64,000 bases of DNA from Arthrinium phaeospermum (lineage: Eukaryota > Ascomycota > Sordariomycetes > Amphisphaeriales > Apiosporaceae): assembly GCA_006503535.1 (NCBI GenBank), contig QYRS01000006.1, positions 62,001 through 126,000 of the forward strand. The letters run 5' to 3'. The notes under the pieces were generated by a model. The model was not told where the DNA came from, did no database searches, and was given only the letters and a program-made list of their open reading frames with translations. This document shows, in pieces, positions 53,686 through 64,000 of this stretch. Position 1 is the stretch's first letter; every line of letters begins with the position of its first letter. Made by a program: the position numbers and the translations under genes.

Positions 53686-56384
53686 ATGGCTCCAATAACA
53701 CAGACAGAGCACCTGCAAACCATGTCTCGCCGTTCCCCGCCGCCCCCAAAGCCCCTGACTGTTGTCATTGTCGGCGGCGGCATTGCTGGGCTGACGCTCG
53801 CCAATGCCCTGCAACACGCCCCCGTCGACATTGACTATATCATTCTCGAAGCACGCGATAGCCTGGCGCCGCACCTGGGTGCCGGCATCGCCCTGGTCCC
53901 GAACGGGTCGCGGGTGCTGGACCAGCTGGGCGTTTACGCCGATCTGGAGCCGGGCTTCGACCCCATTGTGGACACGGGCCTGATCGACGCGCGGGGCCAG
54001 CCTCTGCTCCGGGAGCGCACGGACGGAGCCAAGCTGCTAGGTATCCGCATGTCGTATCCCCTCGCCCTGGTACAGCGGAGCACTCTGCTGCACTCATTGG
54101 AGCGCCACCTGCGACCCGGCAAGGGACGCCGCCAGGTCCTGACAGGCAAGAGGGTGGACACCATCCAACAGGACGATGCCGGCGCTACTGTCTTTTGCAC
54201 CGACGGCTCCTCGTACCGCGGCGACATCGTCGTCGGCGCCGATGGGGTTCGCAGCAAGGTGCGCCAGGAGATGTGGCGAGCTTCGGAGGAGAAGGGCATT
54301 GGCGAAATCGACGTCAAGAATGAGCGCAAAGGTACGTCTCACATAAATCTGCTTTTCTATTACAACTAGATCTAGTACTGACAGGATGCATTGCAGCCAT
54401 GACGGCGGAATATCAATGCCTCTTTGGCGTCTCTGGCCCCGTCCCCGGCCTCGGCCCCGGCACGTCGGACGACATGTGGGCCAAAGATCTGACCGTCGTA
54501 GCCTACAGCGGCGAGCGCGGCAAGGTCTTCTGGTTCGTCTACGCGCGCATGGACCGCGTCTACGGCGGCCACGAGCTGCCGCGCTTCACCGACGCCGACG
54601 CCGCCCGGTTCGCGCACAAGCACCTCAGCGTGCCCCTGCGGCCCGGCGGCGCCGTCACGTTCGCCGACGTGTGGAGGGCGCGCGAGGTGGCGACCATGCT
54701 GCCCCTCGAGGAGGCGCATTTCGCGCGCTGGACGGCCGGCCGCATCTTGTGCCTGGGGGACAGCGTGCACAAGATGACGCCGCATTCGGGCGGGGGCGGC
54801 ATGCTCTGCATCGAGACGGCCGCCGCGCTCGCCAATGCGCTGTGCCGGCTGGCCACCGATGCTACCGCATCCAAGAAGAGAGCGAATGGCAATGGCCTGG
54901 GGGCCGAGAAACAGTCTACAAGATTCACACTGGCTCAGATCCAAGCGGCCCTGGAGGCATACGAGACCGGGCCTCACAATCTGCACCGACGGGCCATGGA
55001 GAACATCAAAGCCTCGGGGGACCTCGGCCGCCTGTCGGCCCTGCGAACCTTCACGCAGCGTCTACTGGTACCCTACCTGGTGCCCGTGTCCCTCGACACC
55101 CGCGTGGACCTGTTCTGCGACATGGCAATCGGGGCGCCGTGCATCGACTACCTGCCCATCCCCCCTCGTTCCATGCAGGGCACGATGCTGTTCAATCCCT
55201 CGCACGGCTTTGGCAAGAAGGAGAACCCCTGGCTACGCGCCCTCTACGCCTTGCCCCTTCTCGTCTTGGCCGTCGGCTGCTTCAAGGTCCTCAATGGACT
55301 CTTGCCGGTCGACGGCATTCGCCAAGTCCTGGACCGGGGCGTGTACCAGCCTGCCAGCGGGGGCGCGCCGGTGCCCCTTCTGTCGGGGATCACGGGGCTG
55401 CCCTTCGTCGACGGCCTCACCCGCATCCACAACTTGGAGGCGGTCGTGTGTCGCGAGAACGCCCTGTACCTGCTACTGACCATGCACGCCGAGTACGGCA
55501 TTTGGTACGCCATCCTGCTGATCGAGTCCGCGCGAAGGGCCAACTTCTTTTCTATACTGGCACCGTAAGTTCCTATTGTATCCCTTCCTCGGAATTTATC
55601 GACTGGCTCAGGTACTAAAATGACATTCGTTCTCCCTTCTAGTGCCGTGTTTTGGGGCGCTGCCCAGACGTGGGGCATAGCCTCCGTCGCGTCCATCTAC
55701 CGCTTCCTCCACTACGTCCTGAGCCCGATCGACAAGTTCGACGCGCTCGACATGCGGCTCACAGACATCACGTACACCAAGATGGCCCTGCCCGCGCTGG
55801 CAATAACGCACTACGCCAGCTACCTGACCGCCTACCTCGGGCCGGAACCCTACCGCCAAATGGCCGGCCATCTCTGGATGCCGTTCCCCCTTCTCCTGTC
55901 GCTGGGCCAGTACCTCGCGGCGCGTTACCTGCTGAAGCCCAGCACGGTCGGCCAGGACCGCCTGTACCGCCCCACCCGAGACGTGCCGGTCATCCGCTGG
56001 ACCCTCTTGGCCCTGGTCGCCGTCTCGGCCGCTACGTGGCAGTTCACACTCTGGCGCCACGACCGCCCGTCGCTGGCCAGCGTCTTCCTGCCCTCGCGGC
56101 CCATCCCCCGCCTCGCCGACCTGACCCTCGACGCGGCCTACGTGGAGCTCCTGAAGTGGGACTGGGCCTTCTTCGCGGCCAGCCACTTCCTCTGGGTCGC
56201 CCTGGCCGCCTGGGACTTGAAGGCGGCCGGCATGGTTCGCGCCAGCTGGTTCGTCTTGGGTCTGGGGGCGGTGGCCGTCACGCTGGCCGGCGGGCCGGGC
56301 GCGGTCCTGGGCTTGGCTTGGCTTTATCGGGAGGAGGTCTTGGTTACGAGGAGGCACATGGATGCCGTTGGGCCCAAGGGTTAA
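53686..56384 (+). CDS. FAD monooxygenase fused to a polytopic membrane domain
   Basis: Three exons (53686-54331, 54397-55564, 55643-56384) join in phase to 851 aa. Residues 25-410 are a PaxM/UbiH-type flavin monooxygenase: GGGIAGLTLANAL (about 30), VVGADGVRSKVR (about 183), and GDSVHKMTPHSGGGG (336). From about residue 495 the protein is hydrophobic, with seven or eight likely membrane segments, among them ALYALPLLVLAVG, LYLLLTMHAEYGIWYAILLIE, VFWGAAQTWGIASVA and WDWAFFAASHFLWVAL. Acidic residues sit at membrane edges (LLIESARR and LLKWDWAFF). Family monooxygenases epoxidise prenyl chains; integral-membrane cyclases then fold them. The fusion suggests both steps in one ER enzyme. Cyclase activity is inferred from topology and context, not from a proven homologue. 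Confidence 0.88.
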
Positions 56385-56910
56385 TGGGGAAGTTGCGGTT
56401 CACGGATGCGTACATGAGCACCCTTGGTACATGCACGTACTCCAATAACTCACCTTTAGGCTTTTGGAAATAGGTTATTGTATATGCAAGTTAACAGACA
56501 GAAATCATTAGGATAGACAAAGCTTCATTTGGACTTGGTGCGAAATCTGATTGGCTTACGAACTCCTGGTTCATCACGCGTCTTACTAATGACCAATGGA
56601 GTCGGACGGAGGCGTTGAAAACGTAACGAACTAGGCGTGGTTGCAGTCGGACAAACTAAGTTAAGAAGTAGTAAGATGCACGTCATCGATGTAGAATGTG
56701 ATTCCTGATTATAGAGCCGCCCGTGGTAGAATTACTTGGCTTTCCTCAATATCATATGAGCCCACTGATCATATCAGTCCATTGATGCATACTTGTATAA
56801 AGACGTTACGATATCACCAGTCAATGGCTGCTTCAATCTAGAGCACTTTGCAGCTTCATGGAAATCGGTGGTTGAGTATCCGCCATAACCCCATCCGCGC
56901 TTTTTACACC
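56385..56910. other. Intergenic, 0.5 kb
   Basis: Gap before SDR 3, same strand. A CATCGATGTA-type AT-rich stretch; nothing recognised. Confidence 0.5.
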
Positions 56911-57992
56911 ATGGCGTCTTACGTGATCACGGGGGTCTCCAGGGGAATGGGTGTAAGTCATGCCACTTCCTTTGGATAGATACTTTGGGGGCGAGCATTT
57001 GCTGACACATCGGTGCCATACTAGTGGGAATTCCTTAGGCGGCTGTCCAGTGATCCCAATAACACGGTTATCGGCATCGTGCGCAACAAACCACCAACCG
57101 CCAAGCGAGTCTCGGAGGAGCTGCCAGGGCGTTCCAATGTCACCCTACTGGAAGCTGACGTAACCAAATATGGGAGCCTAAGGGTGAGCCAAGAGAGTTT
57201 CGCCAAGAGCTGGGAACGAGCTGACACATGCCTCGACCCATCAGAGCGCTGCTGCAGAAGCGGCCGGTGTTACTGGTGGCCGCCTCGATTATCTCATAGC
57301 GAATGCTGGCCTGAACATGTCTTGGGACGGACTAGACCCCATCGGCGACCTGTACGTCAAACTCCATGTCTGCCTACTAAATCCATCGGGCATGAACCGG
57401 AAACTGACGTCAGAACAGTGCCGCAGAACCGGACAAGATGACTGACTACTTTGGCGCCATGATGAACACCAACGTCTTGGCCAACATCAACCTCTACGCC
57501 TCCTTCCTGCCGCTGATCCTTCGGGGGCAGGCCAAGAAGGTGGTGCACTTGACCAGCGCCCTGGGCGACGTCGAGTTTGCCCGAGACTACGAGCTGACGC
57601 TGGGGTCAGTGTACGCGGCCAGCAAAGCCGCCATGAACATGGTCACCGCCAAGTTCGCCGCCCAGTACCGGGGCGACGGAGTCTTGTTCCTGGGCGTCTG
57701 CCCCGGCGTCGTGGACACGGGCCAGTTCAACGATCGTAAGTACTTGCTTGCTTATTCCAATAACAAAAGCGAATCCTTCGCTGACCGCCACCTGCCTGCA
57801 GTCACACATGAGGAGATGGCCAAGTTTGCGCCCATGCTGCAGAAGTGGCAGGCCTATGCGCCCGACTTCAAGGGCCCTGTCAGCCCGGACGTGGCAGTCA
57901 CGGATGTCTTGGCGGTCATTGAGAAGTGCAGCGTGGAGAACGGGGACAGTGGGGCCAATCTGTCGCACTTCGGGAATAAACAATGGCTTTAG
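56911..57992 (+). CDS. SDR, cluster reductase 3
   Basis: Five exons (56911-56952, 57025-57183, 57245-57351, 57419-57735, 57802-57992) give 271 aa in phase. MASYVITGVSRGMG is the Gly-rich Rossmann motif split by the first intron; RLDYLIANAGLN, then VHLTSALGD (catalytic Ser) and VYAASKAAMN (YxxxK) follow, with CPGVVDTGQF afterwards. It resembles the norsolorinic-acid-ketoreductase-like SDRs of fungal polyketide clusters. It follows the monooxygenase on the same strand and precedes the P450, so a shared pathway is likely. Substrate unknown. Confidence 0.88.
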
Positions 57993-58767
57993 TAGATAGG
58001 GCTGTGTTATAACGGACAATTAGAGGCTCCGTGGACAAAAAGAAGTTTATGCAAGGCAGTGTTGTTGCTGACTGCATCTCGGGTTTCCTTTTACGAATAA
58101 GCAATTAGGTCATTGTATGCTGTGCAGGGGCCGCCCCGGAATGGCGCCCGTCAAAATACTACGCCTCTTCGTACTTCTTCGTGATAGTGGCAGTCCTACG
58201 CAGCACAGTCCAGTGTATCAGCAGCGGTGTAATGTGTGAGTGTGCGGGCATTTGGAGGGCTTGCAGGCTAAAGGAATCATAATAAACCCAGCATGGAGGT
58301 GGGGTGAAGCGCTGAGGCTTCCTTTTGTGCGGACCCCCCGCTTCACCAAATCAAAAACCGGAAAGGTGCCGTCAGATATTCAAAACGGATGATGTATCTT
58401 CTGTAGTAAAGATTCAGCGCCATTGCAGTTCAGGGGTAACATTACGTGTATGTAGTCACCATCGGCTTAGATTACGGTACTCACCCACGCCACGGACGAT
58501 GTAAGGGCAGATGGAATTGTAGAACTCCGCGCAAGCTTAGCCTCGTATTCTATTTGCATTTACTCTGGGAGCTAGTTGCCTGTCGCGGGAAAGAGACGGG
58601 ATAACTTCAGCTTTCCCCGTTTCTGGTCTCAAGCAAAACGTTGTGTCAGTTTCGTGTGTGGTAGGAACCAACAGTGATCAAGTCAGGGATTTCCCACCGG
58701 TGAAACCATCCTGACTGTCTCAAATCACTCTAACTCCCTAACTGAAACTTGCACCTCTTCATACGCC
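57993..58767. other. Intergenic, 0.8 kb
   Basis: Gap before the P450, same strand. No domain-bearing frame; presumed P450 promoter. Confidence 0.5.
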
Positions 58768-60719
58768 GTGCCCAAGATGGCCTTTTCCACCCTTTTCGCT
58801 GGTCTAGCGGTGCTGGTCCTTCTCCTCAGGCGGCTTGCCAGAGTCGGCCAGCGGCCGAAAGACTTCCCTCCCGGGCCCCCTACCCTGCCCTTCGTGGGAA
58901 ACCTGCACCAGATCCCCTCGGAGAAAAGACACCTTCAGTTTGAGAAATGGGCCCGGGAGTACGGATCGGTCTATTCGCTTATGCTGGGGACCAAAGTCAT
59001 GATCGTCCTCAACTCGGATGTCGCAGTCAAGGAGCTGATAGACCGGCGCGGGGCCATCTATTCTTCTAGGCCGGAGGCCTATGTCGCCCAAGACATCCTT
59101 AGTGGCGGCCTTCGGATACTCTTCATGGTATGTCTCTCTCTGGTCTTCAAGCCCTGTAAACCTGAAAGAGGACTCATAGCTAACACACTTGCCAGCCGTC
59201 CAACGGACCGTGGATGTTGGCCCGCAAGATCGCCCGCCGCGTGCTCAGCGTGTCTGCTGCGCGAACCTATGTGCCATACCAAGACCTCGAGAGCAAGGCT
59301 ATGCTTGTGGGTTTCGTGGAGAGTCCCGGAGACTTCATCAGCCATCTTCGGCGATATACCGCATCCTTGACCACGCAGATGACGTTCGGGTTTCGTACCA
59401 CGACCCTGCACGATTCGAGGTTCAAAGAAGCATTCGAGGTTTGTAAAAGCTCAGTAATGCCTTCTTTGTAATGATGAATCCTAATCACCCCTGCTGCTCA
59501 GATCTTCGATCGCAGCTCGGAACTCATAGGGTCTAGGGTAAGCCAAGCCAACGTCAAACGGTCCACCACTTGTTACTGACCGCTTTCCTCAGATCGGCGC
59601 CCTCTTAGACTTGGTTCCCTCCCTACGACAACTGCCGGAGATCGTTTTGCCTATCAAAAAGGAGGGAAGAGAGCTGCATCGCCGAGAACTGAAACTCTAC
59701 CGTGATCTATACCTTCAAACCAAGAAGGGATTACAGAATGGCACGGCCAAGGTTCGCGAAACTTCAACCCCGTGTGGATCGACAGTCGTGCTGACCCAAC
59801 GGTACTAGCCGAGCGTTTGCGTCGACCTAGTCAAGGAACAGAAACAAGAGCAGATCTCGGACGACCAGAGCGCCTATTTCGGGGGCTCCCTGCTCCAGGC
59901 CGGTTCCGAGACCACGTCGGCGATCTTAGTCGGCTTTGTGCAAGCCATGGTGATTTGGCCCGAGGTAGCCAGGGCCGCGCAGTCCGAGCTGGATCGAGTG
60001 TGCGGTGACCGGTTGCCGGACCTCAACGACGTGCCCCATCTGCCGTACATACGGGCTTGCGCCAAGGAAAGCCTCCGATGGATGCCCGGGTTCGCGCTGG
60101 GCATTCCCCACGCCGTCACGCGGGACGACGTTTACATGAACTACCGCATCCCCAAAGGGGCCACCGTCATCATGAACGCTTGGTACGTCTTTCTTACCCA
60201 ATAGAAGCTCCATTCAAAATATCAGTTGCGCGACTAACATCGACACAGGGCCATCCAAAACGACCCCCAGAGACACGCCGATCCCCGCCGTTTCGACCCC
60301 ACGCGATATATCCACGACCAGCAGAGCTCCCTGGACGCGGCCAACAACCCGACCCCACGCAGCGCGACCACTTCGCCTTCGGGGCTGGGCGGCGCCGGTG
60401 CCAGGGCATGCACCTCGCCGACCGGTCGCTCTTCCTCGCCATCTCGCGCCTGCTCTGGGCCTTCGACTTCCGGCGGGCCCGCGTGGCGGAGGGCGGTAAG
60501 GAGGTCGTGCCGGACCCGGACGACCTGCTGGACGGCATGATGATGCTGCCCAACCCGTTCCCCGCCGACATCCGCCCCCGGACCGCGGCGCGGGCGGGCG
60601 TGGTCAGGATGGAGTGGGATCGCGTGGCCGAGGGGCTCGATGGGGAGGGGCAGTGGAAGGAGGTCCCCGAGGGGCTGATCTGGAAGGATGAGCAGCTTTG
60701 GGAGTCACAGCAGGCATAA
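58768..60719 (+). CDS. Cytochrome P450 (frameshifted as given)
   Basis: Six exons (58768-59127, 59196-59438, 59502-59537, 59593-59751, 59809-60182, 60249-60719). An N-terminal membrane anchor (STLFAGLAVLVLLLRRLARV) is followed by the proline hinge FPPGPPTLPFVGN. Later marks are the I-helix AGSETTS, the ExxR in AKESLRW and the haem motif FGAGRRRCQG with its Cys. In the last exon the frame changes at 60348-60351: one extra C or G after AACAACCC restores a 547-aa protein. The 36-nt exon 3 is short but in phase. Fungal microsomal P450s of this CYP2-like layout hydroxylate or oxidise cluster intermediates; flavoglaucin-type clusters contain one acting on the ring or side chain. It is convergent with cupin 1. 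Confidence 0.87.
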
Positions 60720-61158
60720 GAGTGGGCTTTGGCCTCTCATAGAACAGGCGACGTTGGTTGCATCCATCATGATAAACAGACTATTGGTTTCGATTGGTCT
60801 TGACCACTGTCACGAATTGTACATGCAAATAGATATTCAAATTTCAACTTGTTCTAAATTTTCGATCGTCTTGTCAGTAGCCTGGAAGCTAAACTAGCGA
60901 TGAACCAAATGTAGCAAGTGGCTGAGCTGCTCGAGCAGTTGCAACTTCGAACGATGGCGACTCCAACGTGAAACCCAGGTATTGCAATTTGTATTGTTCA
61001 TCACCTATTGCATCTTGGTCATGAAAAGCATTGAGGTGGAATTACTGTTGACATTGCAACAAAATCATGCTTTTTGGGTCATTCATTGGAATCTTGGAAT
61101 CTACAACCGGAAACATGTGTCGCGATTGTCTAACTAACTCGTAGAATACTGTGATAAC
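60720..61158. other. Convergent intergenic, 0.4 kb
   Basis: Between the P450 stop and the cupin 1 stop, AT-rich. Nothing recognised. Confidence 0.5.
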
Positions 61159-61926
61159 TTAAAACTCACTCTCCATGAACTCGGTATCCGTACCTCCACG
61201 CTTCTTCCCTTCCCCGTTCGTCGTAGCTCCCTCCACCCCCTCGTGGCCCGGCAGCCCCACGTAGTCCTTCCCCAGCTCGCCCAGGAAGCCGTCCACCTTG
61301 GCGCCGGCGACATTCAAGTCCTTGACGTCCAGCAGCACGAATAGCACACGCGCCGGGAGACAACCCCCGCCGGTGACGTTGATCCACTGGTGCGAGGTCG
61401 AGCGCTGGATGGTGACGTCGCCGCGGTGCATCAGCCGCTCCTCGCCCGAGTCGAGGACCAGCTTGAAGCTGCCCTCGATCACGACGGCGTAGTCGAGGCT
61501 GTTGACGCGGTGCAGGGGCGAGGCGGCGCCGGGGCCGAAGTCGATCATGCGGCAGACGGTGCCTCCTTTGACGGTGATGCCAGGCTGTGGAAGGGCGGCA
61601 GTAGTTAGATAAACAACCTCAATTGAGAATGATCAACAAGACTATGGTTTGAGCCAAGTTTGACATACCTCATTCTCGCGAGCATACTTGAGGTCGGCAT
61701 CGTCGTTGAGATTCACCGGGTGCTCGCCCGTCGTGTAGAGAATGTTGGCCAGACCCGACTTCTTGACAAGCTCACGGTGGTGGTCGCCTGTATCCGTGGA
61801 CAGAAACACGGACTGGCCCTCGGCGTTGACGCCGGTGATGTGACGGACGACGCGGGGCAGCCCCTGGATGGGGTGGGATGTGGTCACGTAGCCCTCGGCC
61901 GGGTTGCGTTCCTCTTTGATTGCCAT
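61159..61926 (-). CDS. Cupin-domain protein 1
   Basis: Exons 61926-61669 and 61584-61159 give 227 aa. The jelly-roll motifs are present: FGPGAASPLHRVNSLDYAVV (motif 1 with one His) and GDVTIQRSTSHQWINV (motif 2 with His). The N-terminus (RVVRHITGVNAEGQSVFLST, then NLNDDADLKYA) parallels that of cupin 2. Small cupins occur in salicylaldehyde-type polyketide clusters, where they are thought to assist cyclisation or dehydration; that role is inferred. It is divergent from cupin 2 across 750 bases. The C-terminal 40 residues are Gly-rich and unique. Confidence 0.86.
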
Positions 61927-62674
61927 GATTTTGGTTGACTGAAGAGTTGGTTTCTAATTATTTCGCAAAAAACAGATGTGGGTTGCTACAGGCCTCAGAA
62001 TCACGAGTTGCTGCTCTTGGTTCATTGCATTACCAACAGAAAGGAGCATATATGGTGTGTTTGGAGTGCTTGCGTACGTATGTGGTTAGTCAGCGGGTAC
62101 CGTATCTACTACTATCCCGCCGGGTGAGGCCAGTTGGGGATGAGCAACACGAATCATGGATTACGGCCGCAATGTCAAGTTGAAAGGATCCACAAGGCTA
62201 CATAGTACATGCCCCCACGATGACAAGGTCGAATGATCCTTCGCCCTGCCAAGCTTTTATCGGGTGAGAATAAGCTCGGAGTATCCACATGTCACTTGCC
62301 GTAGGGCTCAGTCAAGGTTACCCAATAGGAAGTGCTGCGCTTCTTAGCGCTGATCCAAATTTGTGCCGGAGTATCTCGTTAGTCCAACCTGACGGCAATG
62401 CTTGAAATCATCCCTGTCCAAAACATCCCTGCCTAGACTTGACACAAGGGTATTCCCTGCTGATGCTGCCGATGGAAATTCTCCAGCGACCGACAACAGC
62501 TGCATCATGCCGAACACTTGGATAATGTCACGGACGAGATAGGCCATTCCATCTTGCTTCAAGTGATGGCTCCTTCCCATGGCCATAAAAACAATGTATG
62601 CCACGCGTCGTCTCCTAATCAATGCACCATAGTCCAGCAAGCCCGCTGCATCTGAAACCGCTCCATCAACCACA
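61927..62674. promoter_or_regulatory. Bidirectional promoter of the two cupin genes
   Basis: Gap of 748 bases between divergent cupin starts; likely to co-regulate both. A frame at 62344-62697 (minus) shows no domain. Confidence 0.5.
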
Positions 62675-63391
62675 ATGTCTACTCCTACTCTTGCCACTGG
62701 GTTCCCCGGTCCGGGCCTGCGTAGCCCGTCCCGCTACATCACAGGTCACGACGCCAAGGGAGAGGCCGTCTTCCTCCAGGTAAGCATTCTGCCAGTTCGC
62801 ATGTGGCGTAGATTGGGACTGACAAGGTTGGGCAGACGGACCACGGCGACCACGGCGACATCATGGTGGGCGGCATTGCCGCCCAAAGCCTCTTCTACAG
62901 CAGCAACAGCAACCCGATTGAGCTCACCGACGACGCCGACCTCAAGTTCGCTGCCAATAACAAGGTGAGCCCGGACGAAGCCTTCCGATTCTCTTTCTCT
63001 CCGTCTCGGTACTGACAAGCAGTGTTCGTAGCCCTCCCTCCACATGCCCAACGGCTGCGTCGTGCGAATGATCGACTTCACGCCCGGGGCGGCGTCCATC
63101 ATGCACCGCGCCCTGACGCTGGGCATCGGCACCGTCTGCGAGGGCGAGATCGAGCTCACGCTGGGCAGCGGGCAGACGCGGATCCTGCGCCCGGGCGACG
63201 TGTCCATCAACCGCGGCGCCATGCACAAATGGCGCAACACGTCGGCGGACAAGCCCGCGCGCATGCTCTTCACCATGCTGGACGTCAAGCCCATCGTGGT
63301 CAACGGCAAGGCCCTCGAATTCGAGATGGGGGATCTGATGAAGGAGTACGCCGAGTATGCGGATGGCGAGGGGGACAGGAAGAAGGCGTAG
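62675..63391 (+). CDS. Cupin-domain protein 2
   Basis: Exons 62675-62779, 62836-62964 and 63032-63391 give 197 aa. FTPGAASIMHRALTLGIGTV is motif 1 and GDVSINRGAMHKWRNT motif 2; each carries the His that usually binds metal. RYITGHDAKGEAVFLQ and ELTDDADLKFA match cupin 1, so the two are a divergent pair of paralogues. The second intron has two possible acceptors (63024 and 63031); the later gives the family sequence. A small non-haem cupin, cytosolic, likely a tailoring protein of the cluster. Confidence 0.86.
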
Positions 63392-63841
63392 AGGGTAGTA
63401 TTCTAGGTCTATTCACACTCGTACTACAGCTAGTCTCATCAATACACAACCAAGATCTTGAATTGGCCTCGCTAGCTGCTCGCTTATGATCACCATTCGA
63501 ATCGGTTGGACGGATCAATGACTTTCTCCAGGAATGACCTGTCTCTCGTCTAATTCCATGTGTATATCTGGGATAATAGAAGATCAGCCATCGTGTGACA
63601 AGATTTCATAACCCGCAATCCAAACCTCGGATTGAATCAGCAATCGATTTAGACTACGTCCGTTTTCAAGATAAAAGCCACGCATCCCGTCGGTCGTGAC
63701 TGTGCAACACTGCTATATAAGAACCTCTTATCCCCCTCAGAACCAGCAAAGAAATTCTCCTTAACTTCTTCTGTCATATCACCTGTCTAGCTGAGGACGT
63801 GTCTAGTATCACTCACCCATACCAGCGGAACACTTGTGAAC
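63392..63841. other. Intergenic, 0.45 kb, before the last gene
   Basis: Cupin 2 3' UTR and promoter of the gene at 63842. Nothing else seen. Confidence 0.5.
63714..63720 (+). promoter_or_regulatory. TATA box of the right-edge SDR
   Basis: TATATAA about 125 bases before the ATG at 63842, standard spacing. Confidence 0.45.
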
Positions 63842-64000
63842 ATGCCCACCACTACACGTAAGCCAGAGTTCGCACTGGTCACCGGGTATGTGCATTCCAG
63901 TTTCAATCCTTCATATCCCCATGCATACACCATCATGCTGATGCTAACATACTCCCCAGCTGTGGCCGTGGAGGCATCGGCGAAGCTCTGGTCAAAGAGT
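63842..64000 (+). CDS. SDR, cluster reductase 4 (5' end only)
   Basis: The window ends inside this gene. Exon 1 (ATG 63842) reads MPTTTRKPEFALVTG and stops at a gtatgt donor; after the cag acceptor just before 63961 the frame continues CGRGGIGEALVKE. This is the Gly-rich Rossmann motif of the AYR1-like (1-acyl-dihydroxyacetone-phosphate reductase-like) SDRs, a type also present in salicylaldehyde clusters. The rest, and the backbone synthase, may lie to the right. Confidence 0.72.
   Translation, partial: MPTTTRKPEFALVTGYVHSSFNPSYPHAYTIMLMLTYSPAVAVEASAKLWSKS

Noticed and set aside
54386..55618. A 410-codon alternative frame over the monooxygenase
   Set aside because: Arg/Pro/Gly-rich frame without domain; the correct frame carries flavin motifs and membrane segments.

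Overview
The window is nuclear DNA from a filamentous ascomycete (Pezizomycotina; I lean to Sordariomycetes but cannot fix the class). Evidence: short GT-AG introns of 50-100 nt with CTAAC/CTGAC branch points, Zn(II)2Cys6 regulators, HET and 2EXR proteins, a LysM protein, a highly reducing polyketide synthase (HR-PKS) and a DMATS prenyltransferase. I found about 28 protein-coding genes and no convincing tRNA, rRNA, CRISPR array or intact transposon. All exon joins were made by reading splice sites and checking reading phase by hand.

Region 1 (0-17.5 kb), polyketide locus: a small secreted LysM protein, an 8-exon LaeA-like methyltransferase transcribed divergently from an 11-exon HR-PKS (KS-AT-DH-cMT-ER-KR-ACP, about 2,696 aa), a Zn2Cys6 regulator, and a secreted protein-arginine deiminase.

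Region 2 (19.5-40 kb), self-recognition and housekeeping: three paralogous zinc-finger genes of one fungal family around a HET-domain gene, then a DUF7918-type protein, an SDR, a low-molecular-weight tyrosine phosphatase, an aldo-keto reductase, a second HET gene, and a tail-to-tail pair of 2EXR paralogues.

Region 3 (40.4 kb to the right edge), tailoring cluster: BBE-type FAD oxidase, AflR-like regulator, DMATS prenyltransferase, four SDRs (one with an internal stop, one cut by the window edge), a second Zn2Cys6 regulator, an 851-aa flavin monooxygenase fused to a polytopic membrane domain, a P450 and two cupins. This set resembles the prenylated salicylaldehyde/salicyl-alcohol clusters (flavoglaucin, annullatin and sordarial type). 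Those need an HR-PKS; it may lie beyond base 64,000, or be the one at 4.5 kb. The monooxygenase-membrane fusion suggests epoxidation of the prenyl chain followed by cyclisation on one polypeptide, and is the most interesting candidate here.

Five genes (LysM, tyrosine phosphatase, DMATS, second Zn2Cys6 regulator, P450) each need exactly one extra G or C, at or beside a short G/C run, to be intact. That points to a systematic homopolymer under-call in the assembly rather than five independent pseudogenes. The TAG in the SDR at 49.4 kb is a separate, different lesion.
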